Shown: positions 16,228 to 24,158 of the stretch, piece by piece
Numbering within the stretch: position 1 is the first letter of the stretch
How the letters are laid out: each line of letters starts with the position of its first letter
Source of the DNA: Caldanaerovirga acetigignens
Lineage (GTDB): Bacteria; Bacillota; Thermosediminibacteria; Thermosediminibacterales; Thermosediminibacteraceae
DNA length: 64,000 nucleotides
NCBI RefSeq assembly: GCF_900142995.1
Contig: NZ_FRCR01000009.1
Span: 1-64,000 of the forward strand
Reading direction: 5' to 3'
Notes under the pieces: model-generated
What the model saw: only the letters and a program-made list of their open reading frames with translations
Databases searched by the model: none
What the model was told of the DNA's origin: nothing
Position numbers and translations under genes: made by a program

Positions 16228-16824
16228 TCACCGTTCAATCTTTTCTCCAAGTTTATGTTCCTTTCCGGCAAAAAGCCTCTCTATATTGCTCCTATGTCTG
16301 TATATGGCTATTGCAGCCATGATTATTCCGTATATGACGTAAATTGCCGGATATCTCAATAACAAAAGGATTACAGGGAAACTTCCACTTCCAAATATTG
16401 AACCTAACGAAACATACCGTGTTGCAGCTATAGCAATTATTCCAACAGCCGTCGAAAATAGGGCAGCTTTAGGAGCAAGGGCGAATGCAACCCCCATACT
16501 CGTGGCTATCCCTTTCCCGCCGTTGAAGTTAAGAAAAAGCGACCAGTCATGTCCGATAATTACGAAAAGTCCGCAAAAAAGCCCCAGCGTATCGCCCCAA
16601 ATTAATTTAGCTATTAAAGCCACAAGAAATCCCTTCATGAAGTCGGCCACGTATACAATAGCCGCCGCCTTTTTCCCGACCACTCTGAGGACATTGGTGG
16701 TGCCGGGGTTTCCGCTTCCGTATTTTCGTATATCTATTCCGTAATATTTTTTGCAAATAAGATGAGCTGAAGAAATAGACCCTATAATATAACTTATTAT
16801 TCCCGCAATTAAAAATTTAATCAA
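16228..16824 (-). CDS. plsY: acyl-phosphate:glycerol-3-phosphate acyltransferase PlsY
   Basis: A 198-residue integral membrane enzyme for the first acylation of glycerol-3-phosphate using acyl phosphate. Family motifs are IGSISSAHLICKKYYGIDIR, YGSGNPGTTNVLRV (about residues 36-49) and NFNGGKGIATSMGV (about 99-112). It starts with TTG at 16824 behind AAAGGAGG. It appears to be a single gene between the arsenic island and selD. Confidence 0.95.
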   Translation of the reverse strand: MIKFLIAGIISYIIGSISSAHLICKKYYGIDIRKYGSGNPGTTNVLRVVGKKAAAIVYVADFMKGFLVALIAKLIWGDTLGLFCGLFVIIGHDWSLFLNFNGGKGIATSMGVAFALAPKAALFSTAVGIIAIAATRYVSLGSIFGSGSFPVILLLLRYPAIYVIYGIIMAAIAIYRHRSNIERLFAGKEHKLGEKIER

Positions 16825-16931
16825 TCCACTTCGCCTCCTTTTGCCTTTTATATTTTAATTCTACCATAAATTGATATAGAAAATATAAACAAAATAAAAC
16901 AAAAATGGGCCGTATTTTTAATATGCCCATT

Positions 16932-17969
16932 TTATTCCACTATAATGTAATATTCAGCTCTTTGTTGAACATGTCCTATCTTTGCACACTCAACATTGCT
17001 TCTTTTGAGCTCCTTTATCAAAATTTCGCTCTTTTCTTCGGGGCAGGATATCAGAAGTCCTCCAGAAGTCTGCGGGTCAAAGAAAACATCCTGCAGTTCC
17101 TCTTTTATATCATTTAAAAATATAACCTTGTTCTCCAGATATCTCCTGTTGGCGTAAAGCCCCGCCGGCAAAAGCCCCATAGATGCGTATTCGAAAATCG
17201 CTGAAATAACCGGTACTTTTTCGGCTTCTATTTTTATCGTAACTCCCGACGCTTCTGCCATTTCATACGCATGACCCAGCAGCCCGAAACCCGTAATATC
17301 GGTAACAGCGTTTACCCCTACTTTGATAGCCGCCTCGGAAGCCGCTTTGTTCAAGGTGTTCATAACACCTATTGCTTCTTTAACAGATACATCGTCAACC
17401 ATGTCGGCCTTTATGGCTGTGGTAAAAATTCCCGTACCCAGGGGTTTTGTGAGTATAAGCACATCGCCGGGCTTTGCACCAGCATTAGTAAGCACTTTTG
17501 CCGGGTGTACTGTACCTATAACCGAAAGGCCATAGATAGGTTCCGGTGTCTTTATGGAATGGCCTCCCGCTATTATAGCCCCTGCTTCGATTACTTTGTC
17601 CGCCCCACCCTTTAACACAATAGGAAGCACGTCCTCCACCAAATCTTCCGGAAAGCCGACTATGTTCAGAGCAAGAAGAGGTCTTCCACCCATCGCATAG
17701 ATATCGCTCAAGGCATTGCAGGCCGCAATTTGTCCAAAAAGGTAAGGGTCGTCAACAACGGGTGTAAAAAAATCTATGGTATGGATAATGGCAAGGTCGT
17801 CAGCAATCTTATACACCGCAGCATCATCAGAGGTCTCAAGGCCCACTAGCAGATTTTCGTGTTTCATAATTGGTAACTGCCGCAGAACCTGCGACAGCGC
17901 CGAAGGCGAAAGTTTCGCCGCTCATCCAGAGCTGCAAGTGAGTTCCGTAAGTTTTATCTTTTTTTCCAC
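16932..17969 (-). CDS. selD: selenide, water dikinase SelD, itself a selenoprotein (in-frame UGA)
   Basis: A 345-residue enzyme making selenophosphate from selenide and ATP. Open reading only begins at ATG 17867, but the frame continues upstream through a single TGA at 17924-17922 to a GTG at 17969 with AGGAGGTG at 17984-17977. The upstream part reads VEKKIKLTELTCSSG-Sec-AAKLSPSALS then QVLRQLP, which is the SelD catalytic loop with Sec16 where other SelD proteins have Cys. Further family motifs are DDAAVY, TIDFFTPVVDDPYLFGQIAA, ALSDIYAMGG and ITGFGLLGHAYEM. A SECIS-like hairpin follows the UGA. Selenium genes yedE, yedF-like and DUF3343 lie divergently upstream. A start at 17867 would lose the active site. 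Confidence 0.95.
17877..17924 (-). promoter_or_regulatory. candidate bacterial SECIS element of selD
   Basis: After the UGA (17924-17922) and a 24-base linker, CTGTCGCAG (17897-17889), loop GTT and CTGCGGCAG (17885-17877) form a 9-bp stem with one G-U pair. The loop lies about 34 bases past the UGA, at the long end of the usual bacterial range. The linker can form small GCGAAA/TTTCGC or CGCC/GGCG stems that would shorten the path. Known bSECIS hairpins bind SelB to deliver Sec-tRNA. Confidence 0.7.
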
Positions 17970-17989
17970 CGTTTTTCACCTCCTATCCA

Positions 17990-18041
17990 GCCGGAAAAAT
18001 CTTGACTTTGTGTCACCTTATATTTCTGTTATTTTTCCGGC
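17990..18041. repeat. 11-bp perfect inverted repeat in the selD leader
   Basis: GCCGGAAAAAT (17990-18000) and ATTTTTCCGGC (18031-18041) are separated by 30 bases that contain a small TGAC/GTCA stem. In the selD transcript the hairpin ends about 5 bases before the AGGAGGTG site, so folding could affect initiation. A further short hairpin GATGT-N4-ACATC type lies at about 18046-18058. Confidence 0.6.
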
Positions 18042-18095
18042 CCCGATGTTTTACATCATTGAATATTCGCCATCTCAGGTTTTATCGTTAAGACA

Positions 18096-18123
18096 ATTAT
18101 ATCAAACCACCCTAAAACTTCAA
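18096..18123 (-). promoter_or_regulatory. probable selD promoter
   Basis: On the minus strand TTGAAG (18123-18118), a 16-base spacer and TATAAT (18101-18096). The predicted leader is about 120 bases and contains the inverted repeat at 17990-18041. Confidence 0.6.
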
Positions 18124-18210
18124 TCTTTGACATTTCAACTTTGAAAAACTGCACACTATTTAGCTATTGAAATTTTCTATTGTTTCCTAGCGCTAAATTC
18201 CTATTTTCAA

Positions 18211-18240
18211 TTGGTATTCTTGAAATATTTTTAATATAAT
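18211..18240 (+). promoter_or_regulatory. probable yedE promoter
   Basis: TTGGTA (18211-18216), an 18-base spacer and TATAAT (18235-18240), about 50 bases before the TTG start of yedE. Confidence 0.5.
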
Positions 18241-18289
18241 TTCCATGAAACATAGTGAATATCATCACAATTTTGGGGAGGTGCATAAT

Positions 18290-19381
18290 TTGAATCAAAA
18301 GAGAGTGGTTATTTTTTCCGGCATCGCTGTAGGAGCTTTAGCCGTGATGCTAACCGTATTAGGAAATCCGCCAAATCAAGGCATTTGTGTAGCGTGTTTC
18401 ATAAGGGACATCGCAGGAGGGTTGGGACTTCACAGAGCTGAAGCAGTGCAGTACATAAGGCCCGAAGTGCCCGGCTTTATCCTCGGCTCTTTCATCATAT
18501 CTCTAATATCTGGTGAATTTAGAGCCCGTGGCGGCTCTGCCCCGCTCACTCGTTTTATCATAGGATTTTTCGTCATGGTAGGGGCATTAGCCTTTCTCGG
18601 ATGTCCCCTTCGCATGGTTTTGAGGCTTGCAGCCGGAGATTTAAATGCGATCCCGGCATTTGTCGGTTTTGCCCTTGGGATTTATTACGGGCTTTTTTTC
18701 ATCAAGAAAGGCTATTCACTCGGTAGAAGTTATAAAATCCCACAAGGCAATGCTTATTTGATGCCCGCCATATCGGTTTTTTTACTTATGTTAGTTGCAT
18801 TTTCACCTTCCTTCATCTTCTTCAGCCAAAAAGGCCCCGGTTCTATGAAGGCTCCGTTTATTGCGTCCCTCGCAGCTGGATTAATTATCGGGATTCTTGC
18901 CCAAAGATCGCGCCTCTGTATGCAAGGGGGCATAAGAGATATTTTCCTTCTAAGAGACTTCCATCTTTTCTCGGGATTCATCAGTATTTTCATCACGGCA
19001 CTAGTTTTAAATCTGGCACTGGGCAAATTTCATCCGGGGTTTGCTAACCAACCCATAGCTCACAGCATGCATTTGTGGAATTTTCTCGGGATGTTCCTCG
19101 CGGGATTCGGGTCGGCCCTCCTCGGTGGATGCCCTCTAAGGCAGTGCATCTTGGCAGGCGAGGGTGACACCGACGCTGCAGTAGCTTTTCTCGGGATGCT
19201 TGTCGGCGCGGCCTTTTCGCATAATTTCGGTCTTGCCGCATCTGCGAATGGGGTCGGGTTAAACGGCAAAGTGGCAGTGATTGTGGGAATAGCTTTACTC
19301 ACTATCATAGCAGCTCTAAACGTCTCCCTTGATATTTTCCAAAAGAAAGGAAGTGAATTTCTCAATGTCCAGAAGGCTTGA
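18290..19381 (+). CDS. yedE: YedE/YeeE-family selenium (sulfur) metabolism membrane protein
   Basis: A 363-residue membrane protein with two YeeE/YedE (Sulf_transp) halves. Conserved Cys-containing membrane motifs are NQGICVACFIRDIAGGLG, LGCPLRMVLRLAAGDLNA, RLCMQGGIRDIFLLRD and LGGCPLRQCILAGEGDTDA. The family moves thiosulfate or related sulfur/selenium compounds; the subgroup next to yedF and selD is tied to selenium use. TTG at 18290 is preferred because GGGGAGGTG lies just before it; an ATG at 18245 has no site. The 3' end overlaps the next gene. Confidence 0.92.
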   Translation: MNQKRVVIFSGIAVGALAVMLTVLGNPPNQGICVACFIRDIAGGLGLHRAEAVQYIRPEVPGFILGSFIISLISGEFRARGGSAPLTRFIIGFFVMVGALAFLGCPLRMVLRLAAGDLNAIPAFVGFALGIYYGLFFIKKGYSLGRSYKIPQGNAYLMPAISVFLLMLVAFSPSFIFFSQKGPGSMKAPFIASLAAGLIIGILAQRSRLCMQGGIRDIFLLRDFHLFSGFISIFITALVLNLALGKFHPGFANQPIAHSMHLWNFLGMFLAGFGSALLGGCPLRQCILAGEGDTDAAVAFLGMLVGAAFSHNFGLAASANGVGLNGKVAVIVGIALLTIIAALNVSLDIFQKKGSEFLNVQKA

Positions 19382-19577
19382 CGCCAGGGGACTTTCATGT
19401 CCCATACCCGTCGTATTGACAAAGAAAGCTCTCGAAGAATCTCCCGAAGAAAATCTGGAAGTTCTGGTCGACAATCCCACAGCCAGGGAAAATGTCTGCC
19501 GACTTGTGAGGAATTTGGGATATAACGTGGAAATAATAAATTCAGGCGAAGAATTCACAATAAAAATTGCGAGGTAG
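19365..19577 (+). CDS. TusA/YedF-like sulfurtransferase-type protein (short form)
   Basis: A 70-residue TusA/SirA-fold protein with the signature DARGLSCPIPVVLTKKALEE, in which the CPxP Cys can carry persulfide or selenium. Selenium-linked YedF proteins are usually about 200 residues, with a C-terminal extra domain; here only the TusA domain is present. ATG at 19365 lies 16 bases inside the end of yedE; a GTG at 19353 is another option. Placement after yedE and before DUF3343 suggests selenium delivery to SelD, which is inferred from context. Confidence 0.88.
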   Translation: MSRRLDARGLSCPIPVVLTKKALEESPEENLEVLVDNPTARENVCRLVRNLGYNVEIINSGEEFTIKIAR

Positions 19578-19584
19578 ACCACTG

Positions 19585-19863
19585 ATGGTAAATTATCCCT
19601 TTTTCATGATAACCTTTCCTTCGGTTCACCATGCTTTAAGGTTCGAATCCAGGATGAAAGGGACCGGCATATCCTTTCAACTGGTACCGGTGCCAAGAGA
19701 AATAAGCTCAAGCTGCGGTGTGGCGGCCAGAGTTAACTTTGTCGAGGAAAGCGTTTTAATCGGTACCATTGACAATTTGCAGCTAGAATACGACTCGATT
19801 TACATTTACGACCAACCTAAAGAAAAGCCCCGTCTGGTGAAAAAGTGGAAGGTTTACTCATGA
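19585..19863 (+). CDS. DUF3343 putative Se/S carrier-like protein
   Basis: A 92-residue protein with the DUF3343 pattern FPSVHHALRFESRMKGTGIS near the start and PVPREISSSCGVAARVN in the middle, where the single Cys in SSCG is the likely carrier residue. DUF3343 genes commonly sit in selenium gene groups, and this one follows yedE and the yedF-like gene. ATG at 19585 is chosen with GAGGT nine bases upstream. It ends before a bidirectional terminator. Confidence 0.88.
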   Translation: MVNYPFFMITFPSVHHALRFESRMKGTGISFQLVPVPREISSSCGVAARVNFVEESVLIGTIDNLQLEYDSIYIYDQPKEKPRLVKKWKVYS

Positions 19864-19905
19864 ATGGGTAATTAAGCCCATCCCGTATTTTGCAGGACCC
19901 AAGCA

Positions 19906-19938
19906 AAAAAGGGCAGTTTTTCCTCAACTGCCCTTTTT
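19906..19938. terminator. bidirectional terminator between DUF3343 gene and trmI
   Basis: AAAAAGGGCAGTT (19906-19918) pairs with AACTGCCCTTTTT (19926-19938). A/T runs on both sides let it serve the plus-strand selenium genes and the minus-strand trmI, whose stop codon lies at its edge. Confidence 0.85.
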
Positions 19939-20704
19939 ATTCGCCCAATTTCCTCGCAAAAATAAGGTAGCCCGTGTGCCCCACCATCAGGTCCTCCGGA
20001 CGGAGCCTTTCCGGGACCAGCTTGTATTTTCTCATCATAATTTCTACGACTTCGACAATGTAAAAACCGCCCTTTTCCAGCGCTTCCATGGTCTGCGTAA
20101 CCTGGTTCGTAGTGGGGACTATAATCCCAAGATGTCCGGCAGGCTTTAACGCTTTTCTTATCTCCCCTATAACATCCCACGGCTCTCGAACATCAAGGAA
20201 AAAGGCGTCCAAGTCCTCTTCTTCTATTCCATCGGCAATAGATTTATTGTGCATTACTACATTGTCGAATTCAGCAAAACTCCTTATATTCTTCTCGGCA
20301 AGTTTATAAAATTCCTCTCTCTGTTCGTAGGTATAGACCCGCCCTTCCGGGCCCACCGCCCGGGAAAGGCATACTGTAAAAGCACCCGAGCCTGTCCCAG
20401 CCTCTCCTACTCGTTTCCCGGGAAATATATCGAGCCGCATCATTATGTAGGCCCCTTCTTTAGGATAGACTATTTGAGTTCGGCGCTTAAGATAATACAT
20501 TACATAATCGAACGTATCACAACTAAGAACATGGTAAACAGTGCCCTTTACTTCGAAACTACCCCCTGGTCTAATTTCAGCAAGTTCTTTTGAATTTATC
20601 TGGCCGTTCGGCAATCCTATTTTATTCGGCGATGCCACATCGACCACTTTTTTGAAGCCTTCCGGTCCAATTATAACTCTTTTTGTCGAAAATCCCGACT
20701 GCAT
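19937..20704 (-). CDS. trmI: tRNA (adenine-N1)-methyltransferase TrmI
   Basis: A 255-residue SAM-dependent enzyme that methylates A58 in the T-loop of tRNAs, a change linked to heat stability. Motifs are IYP-type YPKEGAYIMMRLDIFPGKRV, the SAM loop GEAGTGSGAFTVCLSRAVG (about residues 100-118), YEQREEFYKLAEKNI and AFFLDVREPWDVIGE. The C-terminal RPEDLMVGHTGYLIFARK is the family ending. AGGAGG precedes the ATG. It starts 16 bases after the PII-like gene and is probably co-transcribed with it. Confidence 0.94.
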   Translation of the reverse strand: MQSGFSTKRVIIGPEGFKKVVDVASPNKIGLPNGQINSKELAEIRPGGSFEVKGTVYHVLSCDTFDYVMYYLKRRTQIVYPKEGAYIMMRLDIFPGKRVGEAGTGSGAFTVCLSRAVGPEGRVYTYEQREEFYKLAEKNIRSFAEFDNVVMHNKSIADGIEEEDLDAFFLDVREPWDVIGEIRKALKPAGHLGIIVPTTNQVTQTMEALEKGGFYIVEVVEIMMRKYKLVPERLRPEDLMVGHTGYLIFARKLGE

Positions 20705-20720
20705 TTTGGGGCCTCCTTTC

Positions 20721-21089
20721 TTATTCGAATAGTCCTTCGTAGCGGCCTAGTCTACCACCTCTCACCATATTGAGGGGTATCGAAAACATTATACCCAACT
20801 TGCTGTCTTCAGTAAAACTACCTATTTCACTCTCTATTGCATCTGCTATTTTATAAAGAGTTTCTGCATCTTCAATCACAGAAAGTACAGTCTTATTTAC
20901 AAAAAGCCCTTCTTCTTTTAATTTTTTTATGCTGGCTATCATAGGTCTTTCCTCTTCAAAACTTTTCATGATTACTCCTTGCCCCATAGAGTCGAGTACC
21001 GTCGCACCTTTAGCACCATTTTTCTTCATGACCCCGAGCAGCTTTTTCAAAAGTTCAGGCTTGTTGAGAATTATTACCATTAAGTACAC
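20721..21089 (-). CDS. PII-like regulatory protein
   Basis: A 122-residue protein with a PII-like ferredoxin fold pattern: NKPELLKKLLGVMKKNGAKG (helix and turn) then ATVLDSMGQG (start of T-loop region), and a late MFSIPLNMVRGG strand. It is not GlnB: the T-loop Tyr and classical signatures are absent, and length and ending differ. It starts with GTG at 21089 (AAGGAGA upstream), inside the 3' end of the antiporter gene, an overlap of 35 bases. Genes for PII-like proteins often sit beside the transporters they control, so nucleotide-linked control of the antiporter is the best inference. Confidence 0.7.
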   Translation of the reverse strand: MYLMVIILNKPELLKKLLGVMKKNGAKGATVLDSMGQGVIMKSFEEERPMIASIKKLKEEGLFVNKTVLSVIEDAETLYKIADAIESEIGSFTEDSKLGIMFSIPLNMVRGGRLGRYEGLFE

Positions 21090-22230
21090 TGCCTACCCTC
21101 TCCTTTTTGAAAAATAATTTTATCAACGGCGGTGCCAGCAAAGTGGTAACAAGTACCATCATAACTGAAGCGCTAAATAGCGAAGGAGAAACGATTCCTT
21201 TTTTAAGGCCCATATTCACTATGATTAAAGCTACCTCACCCCTCGGCACCATTCCAGCGCCAATTGTAAGACTCTCCCTCCAGTCAAACCCCGACAGTCT
21301 TGCCATAATGCCGCAGCCGATTATTTTCCCCAGGACCGCTAGGATTATGACGGCTACACTAAATCCTATCCCCCCTATCATAGTCCTTACGTCAACTTTC
21401 AATCCTATGCTTGCAAAAAAAATAGGGGTAAAGAACAAGTACGCCAGGTCTTCTATTCCCTTTGCAATCTTATCTTTCGTTTTATAATTTGAAAAAATCA
21501 AACCGGCTGCATAAGCTCCTGTAATTGCCGCAATTTCAGCTTTTTCAGCTAAATATGCTACAGCAAAGCAAATTACCATGCTAAATGTTATAAACCGATT
21601 GCCGGGCCTCATAAACATTGTTATCAAATTCTCACACCTGCTAAATACTATTGCAAGTCCAACTATAAAAATTGTAAATCCGCCAATCTTTTCAACAAGC
21701 GGCAGGATATTGGTCCCTCCCGCTATAAACCCTATTACAAAAGTCAAAAGAAGAATGCCCAAAACGTCGTCGATAACCGCTGCAGCCAGGATAGCTATCC
21801 CTTCTTTGGAATTAAGCTTTCCCATTTCTCTTAATGTCTGGACTGTTATGCTGACTGAAGTCGCGGTAAGCATCGTCCCTAAAAACAACGACTCAGGCAG
21901 GGATATTCCTGCGGCAAGCCCAACTGCAACCCCTGATAGAAAAGGAAGCACTACTCCTCCCAAAGCTATAAGCGCGGAGGAAAATCCAGACGCTAAAAGG
22001 TCGGACGTATCGGTCTCAAGGCCAGCCAAAAACATTAAGAGCACCACGCCTATCTCGGCCATAAACTCAAGGGTGTGTTCAGAATGAACAAGGCCTAATA
22101 ACGAAGGACCAATGATAAGTCCTGCCACTATCTGCCCCAAAACATTGACTTGTCGTAACCTTGCCGCTACGTAACTTCCAATCCTAGCGACTCCAAGTAC
22201 AATAGCAAGTTCTAGTAAATTCAAAGGCAA
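21055..22230 (-). CDS. CPA2-family cation/proton antiporter
   Basis: A 391-residue membrane protein with about 12 hydrophobic segments and no cytoplasmic TrkA/KTN domain. The ion site is seen as AAAVIDDVLGILLLTFVIG (Asp-Asp at about residues 157-158), the pair found in electrogenic Na+/H+ CPA2 antiporters such as NapA, and the conserved late Lys/Arg region is GAGMVPRGEVALIIVNMG. The N-terminus has GQIVAGLIIGPSLLGL. TTG start at 22230 follows the mobA stop by one base, suggesting coupling. The ion cannot be proven from sequence. Confidence 0.88.
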   Translation of the reverse strand: MPLNLLELAIVLGVARIGSYVAARLRQVNVLGQIVAGLIIGPSLLGLVHSEHTLEFMAEIGVVLLMFLAGLETDTSDLLASGFSSALIALGGVVLPFLSGVAVGLAAGISLPESLFLGTMLTATSVSITVQTLREMGKLNSKEGIAILAAAVIDDVLGILLLTFVIGFIAGGTNILPLVEKIGGFTIFIVGLAIVFSRCENLITMFMRPGNRFITFSMVICFAVAYLAEKAEIAAITGAYAAGLIFSNYKTKDKIAKGIEDLAYLFFTPIFFASIGLKVDVRTMIGGIGFSVAVIILAVLGKIIGCGIMARLSGFDWRESLTIGAGMVPRGEVALIIVNMGLKKGIVSPSLFSASVMMVLVTTLLAPPLIKLFFKKERVGSVLNGNNSQQA

Positions 22231-22231
22231 T

Positions 22232-22840
22232 TTACCCCCTTATCTCGTTATATTGCTCGTAGTAAAACTTTGCTTTCTCAAAATCTTCCCAAGTGTTTAT
22301 GTTAAAAAATTCGGGATAGAATTTGTCTTTTGGCAAATCTACATAGCGGGTATTTACTTGGGAAAAAAGGTCCCTTACTCTTTTTGTCCCTTTCTTATTT
22401 ATAATATACTCAATAGGAGCAATGCATTTTTTTGAATATAGTGCATGGAGCGGTTCTATAAACTCACCAAACCGTGGACAAGCCACATCAAATCCATAAG
22501 ATTTTTCAATCAAAAAAAGTATCAGCTCGGGATTCAAGAAAGGCATGTCACATGCCACAAAAAAACCCATCTCGCACCGCATTTTTTTAAGGCCTGTATA
22601 TATCCCTCCCAGGGGGCCTAGACCTATTATATCATCTTTAAATAAAAGGCACCGATTTCTTAAAAAATCCAGATGCTCGGAATGGTTGGATATGACTAAG
22701 ACTTCACAAAAAAGAGGTTCTAATACGTTTACTATCCTTTCTAATATTGTAACTCCCCCGAGTTTCAATAACCCTTTGTTTTGCATTGACATGCGTGATG
22801 ATTCTCCGCCGTTCAACACAACCGCCGAATATTCCTTCAT
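22232..22840 (-). CDS. mobA: molybdenum cofactor guanylyltransferase
   Basis: A 202-residue nucleotidyltransferase adding GMP to molybdopterin to form the dinucleotide cofactor used by formate dehydrogenase-type enzymes. The N-terminal GTP loop is VVLNGGESSRM, with NKGLLKLGG after it, and the Mg2+ Asp lies in ACDMPFLNPELI. The GNGG-like loop begins with Asn rather than the usual Ala (LAGG). GGAGGGG precedes the ATG. Together with selD it hints at Mo/W selenoenzymes elsewhere in the genome. Confidence 0.9.
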   Translation of the reverse strand: MKEYSAVVLNGGESSRMSMQNKGLLKLGGVTILERIVNVLEPLFCEVLVISNHSEHLDFLRNRCLLFKDDIIGLGPLGGIYTGLKKMRCEMGFFVACDMPFLNPELILFLIEKSYGFDVACPRFGEFIEPLHALYSKKCIAPIEYIINKKGTKRVRDLFSQVNTRYVDLPKDKFYPEFFNINTWEDFEKAKFYYEQYNEIRG

Positions 22841-22927
22841 CCGCTTTTTCCCCTCCGCAATGGCACTCGCGATAGCACTATACTATATTATAGCAGATAT
22901 TTCTCAAAAAACAGCAATTCATAATGG

Positions 22928-22953
22928 TAAAAGGCGGGCTTTTGCCCGCCCTT
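22928..22953 (-). terminator. terminator after the M24 peptidase gene
   Basis: On the minus strand AAGGGCGGGC, loop AAAA and GCCCGCCTT form a G/C-rich hairpin followed by TTTTA, 35-60 bases after the peptidase stop codon. Confidence 0.8.
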
Positions 22954-22986
22954 CATTTGCTCAAGAAATTAATTTTAATGTTAATG

Positions 22987-24060
22987 CTATTCTATTATGG
23001 TAAGATTCTTATCGCAAACCGTCAATACTTCACACCCGTTATCAGTTACCACAACCAAATCCTCTATCCTTACCCCAAGCCTTCCGGGTATATATATTCC
23101 CGGTTCTATCGAAAATATCATGCCCGGCTCAACCCTTTCCATGTTCGCTGCAGAGACATCACCAAACTCATGCACCTCTATCCCTATTGAATGCCCTGTT
23201 CGGTGGGTAAAATATCGGCCATAGCCGGCACTTTCGATGTAATTTCTCGCAGCCGCGTCTATATCGCAAAATCTCACACCGGGTCTAACCGCTTCAATCG
23301 CCTTCATGTTGGCCTCCAACACAATGCTATATATCTTTCTAGCCTCTTCCGAAGCTTTTTTGTAAAACACAGTTCTAGTTATATCAGAACAGTAGGAATC
23401 CTTTACGCAACCGATATCTATTACAATCGAATCTCCTTCTTTAACAGTAAAGTCTCCCGGAACGTGGTGGGGGTCTGCAGCATTCGCACCATAGGCGATG
23501 ATGGGCTCGAAGGAAAAGCCGTCGGCCCCTAAATCTTCGTAAATTTCAATTAGCATCCGTCTCATCTTTTTTTCGGTACACCCTTTCGGTATCAGTTCTA
23601 AAATTTTCTTTACAGCTTCGCTGTTTATCTTAGATGATTTCCTCATCAAGTCAATTTCGGACTGATCCTTTTTCATTCTCACTTTTTCGACTATATCCGA
23701 GACGACAAATTTGCAGCCTTTCTTAAATTCCATGAGCCTCAATAAAAACCGGGAAGGCCAGTTTTTGTCCACACCCAAAGTTTCCCCTTCTTTTACGTGC
23801 TTTGAGAGAAGCTCCACAGGGTCCTCTACATCGTTAAAAAATATTTTTTCTAGTCCCAAATCTTCGCTGACGGGGAAAAGCTCATTGACAAAAAGCTTGC
23901 ACTCTCCGCCGGCATCGATATAAAGCGCAAGCATCCTTTCGCCAGGATGTATCCACTTCCCCGTAAGATAAAATATCGAAGCGGGGTCGGAGATTAGAAG
24001 CTGCGGTACGTTTTGCCTTTCCATCTCTTTTAGAATTTTTTTGAGTCGTTCCTCGTTCAA
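22987..24060 (-). CDS. M24B-family aminopeptidase (Xaa-Pro aminopeptidase type)
   Basis: A 357-residue metallopeptidase with an N-terminal creatinase-like domain (about residues 1-130) and a C-terminal pita-bread domain. All five metal ligands are visible: Asp in VIDIGCVKDSYCSDITRTV (two), His in FTHRTGHSIGIEVHEFG, Glu in FSIEPGIYIPG and Glu in VRIEDLVVVTDNG. It removes N-terminal residues before proline and supports peptide use. TTG start at 24060 with AAGGAGGGA upstream. It appears to be its own transcription unit. Confidence 0.92.
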   Translation of the reverse strand: MNEERLKKILKEMERQNVPQLLISDPASIFYLTGKWIHPGERMLALYIDAGGECKLFVNELFPVSEDLGLEKIFFNDVEDPVELLSKHVKEGETLGVDKNWPSRFLLRLMEFKKGCKFVVSDIVEKVRMKKDQSEIDLMRKSSKINSEAVKKILELIPKGCTEKKMRRMLIEIYEDLGADGFSFEPIIAYGANAADPHHVPGDFTVKEGDSIVIDIGCVKDSYCSDITRTVFYKKASEEARKIYSIVLEANMKAIEAVRPGVRFCDIDAAARNYIESAGYGRYFTHRTGHSIGIEVHEFGDVSAANMERVEPGMIFSIEPGIYIPGRLGVRIEDLVVVTDNGCEVLTVCDKNLTIIE

Positions 24061-24158
24061 AAAGTATCCCTCCTTGTACTCTTACTTTTTTCTCTCACTA
24101 TACCGACAGTTTAATTATATCAGAAATCTTCTCAATTACATCAATTTTTTCTATCATA

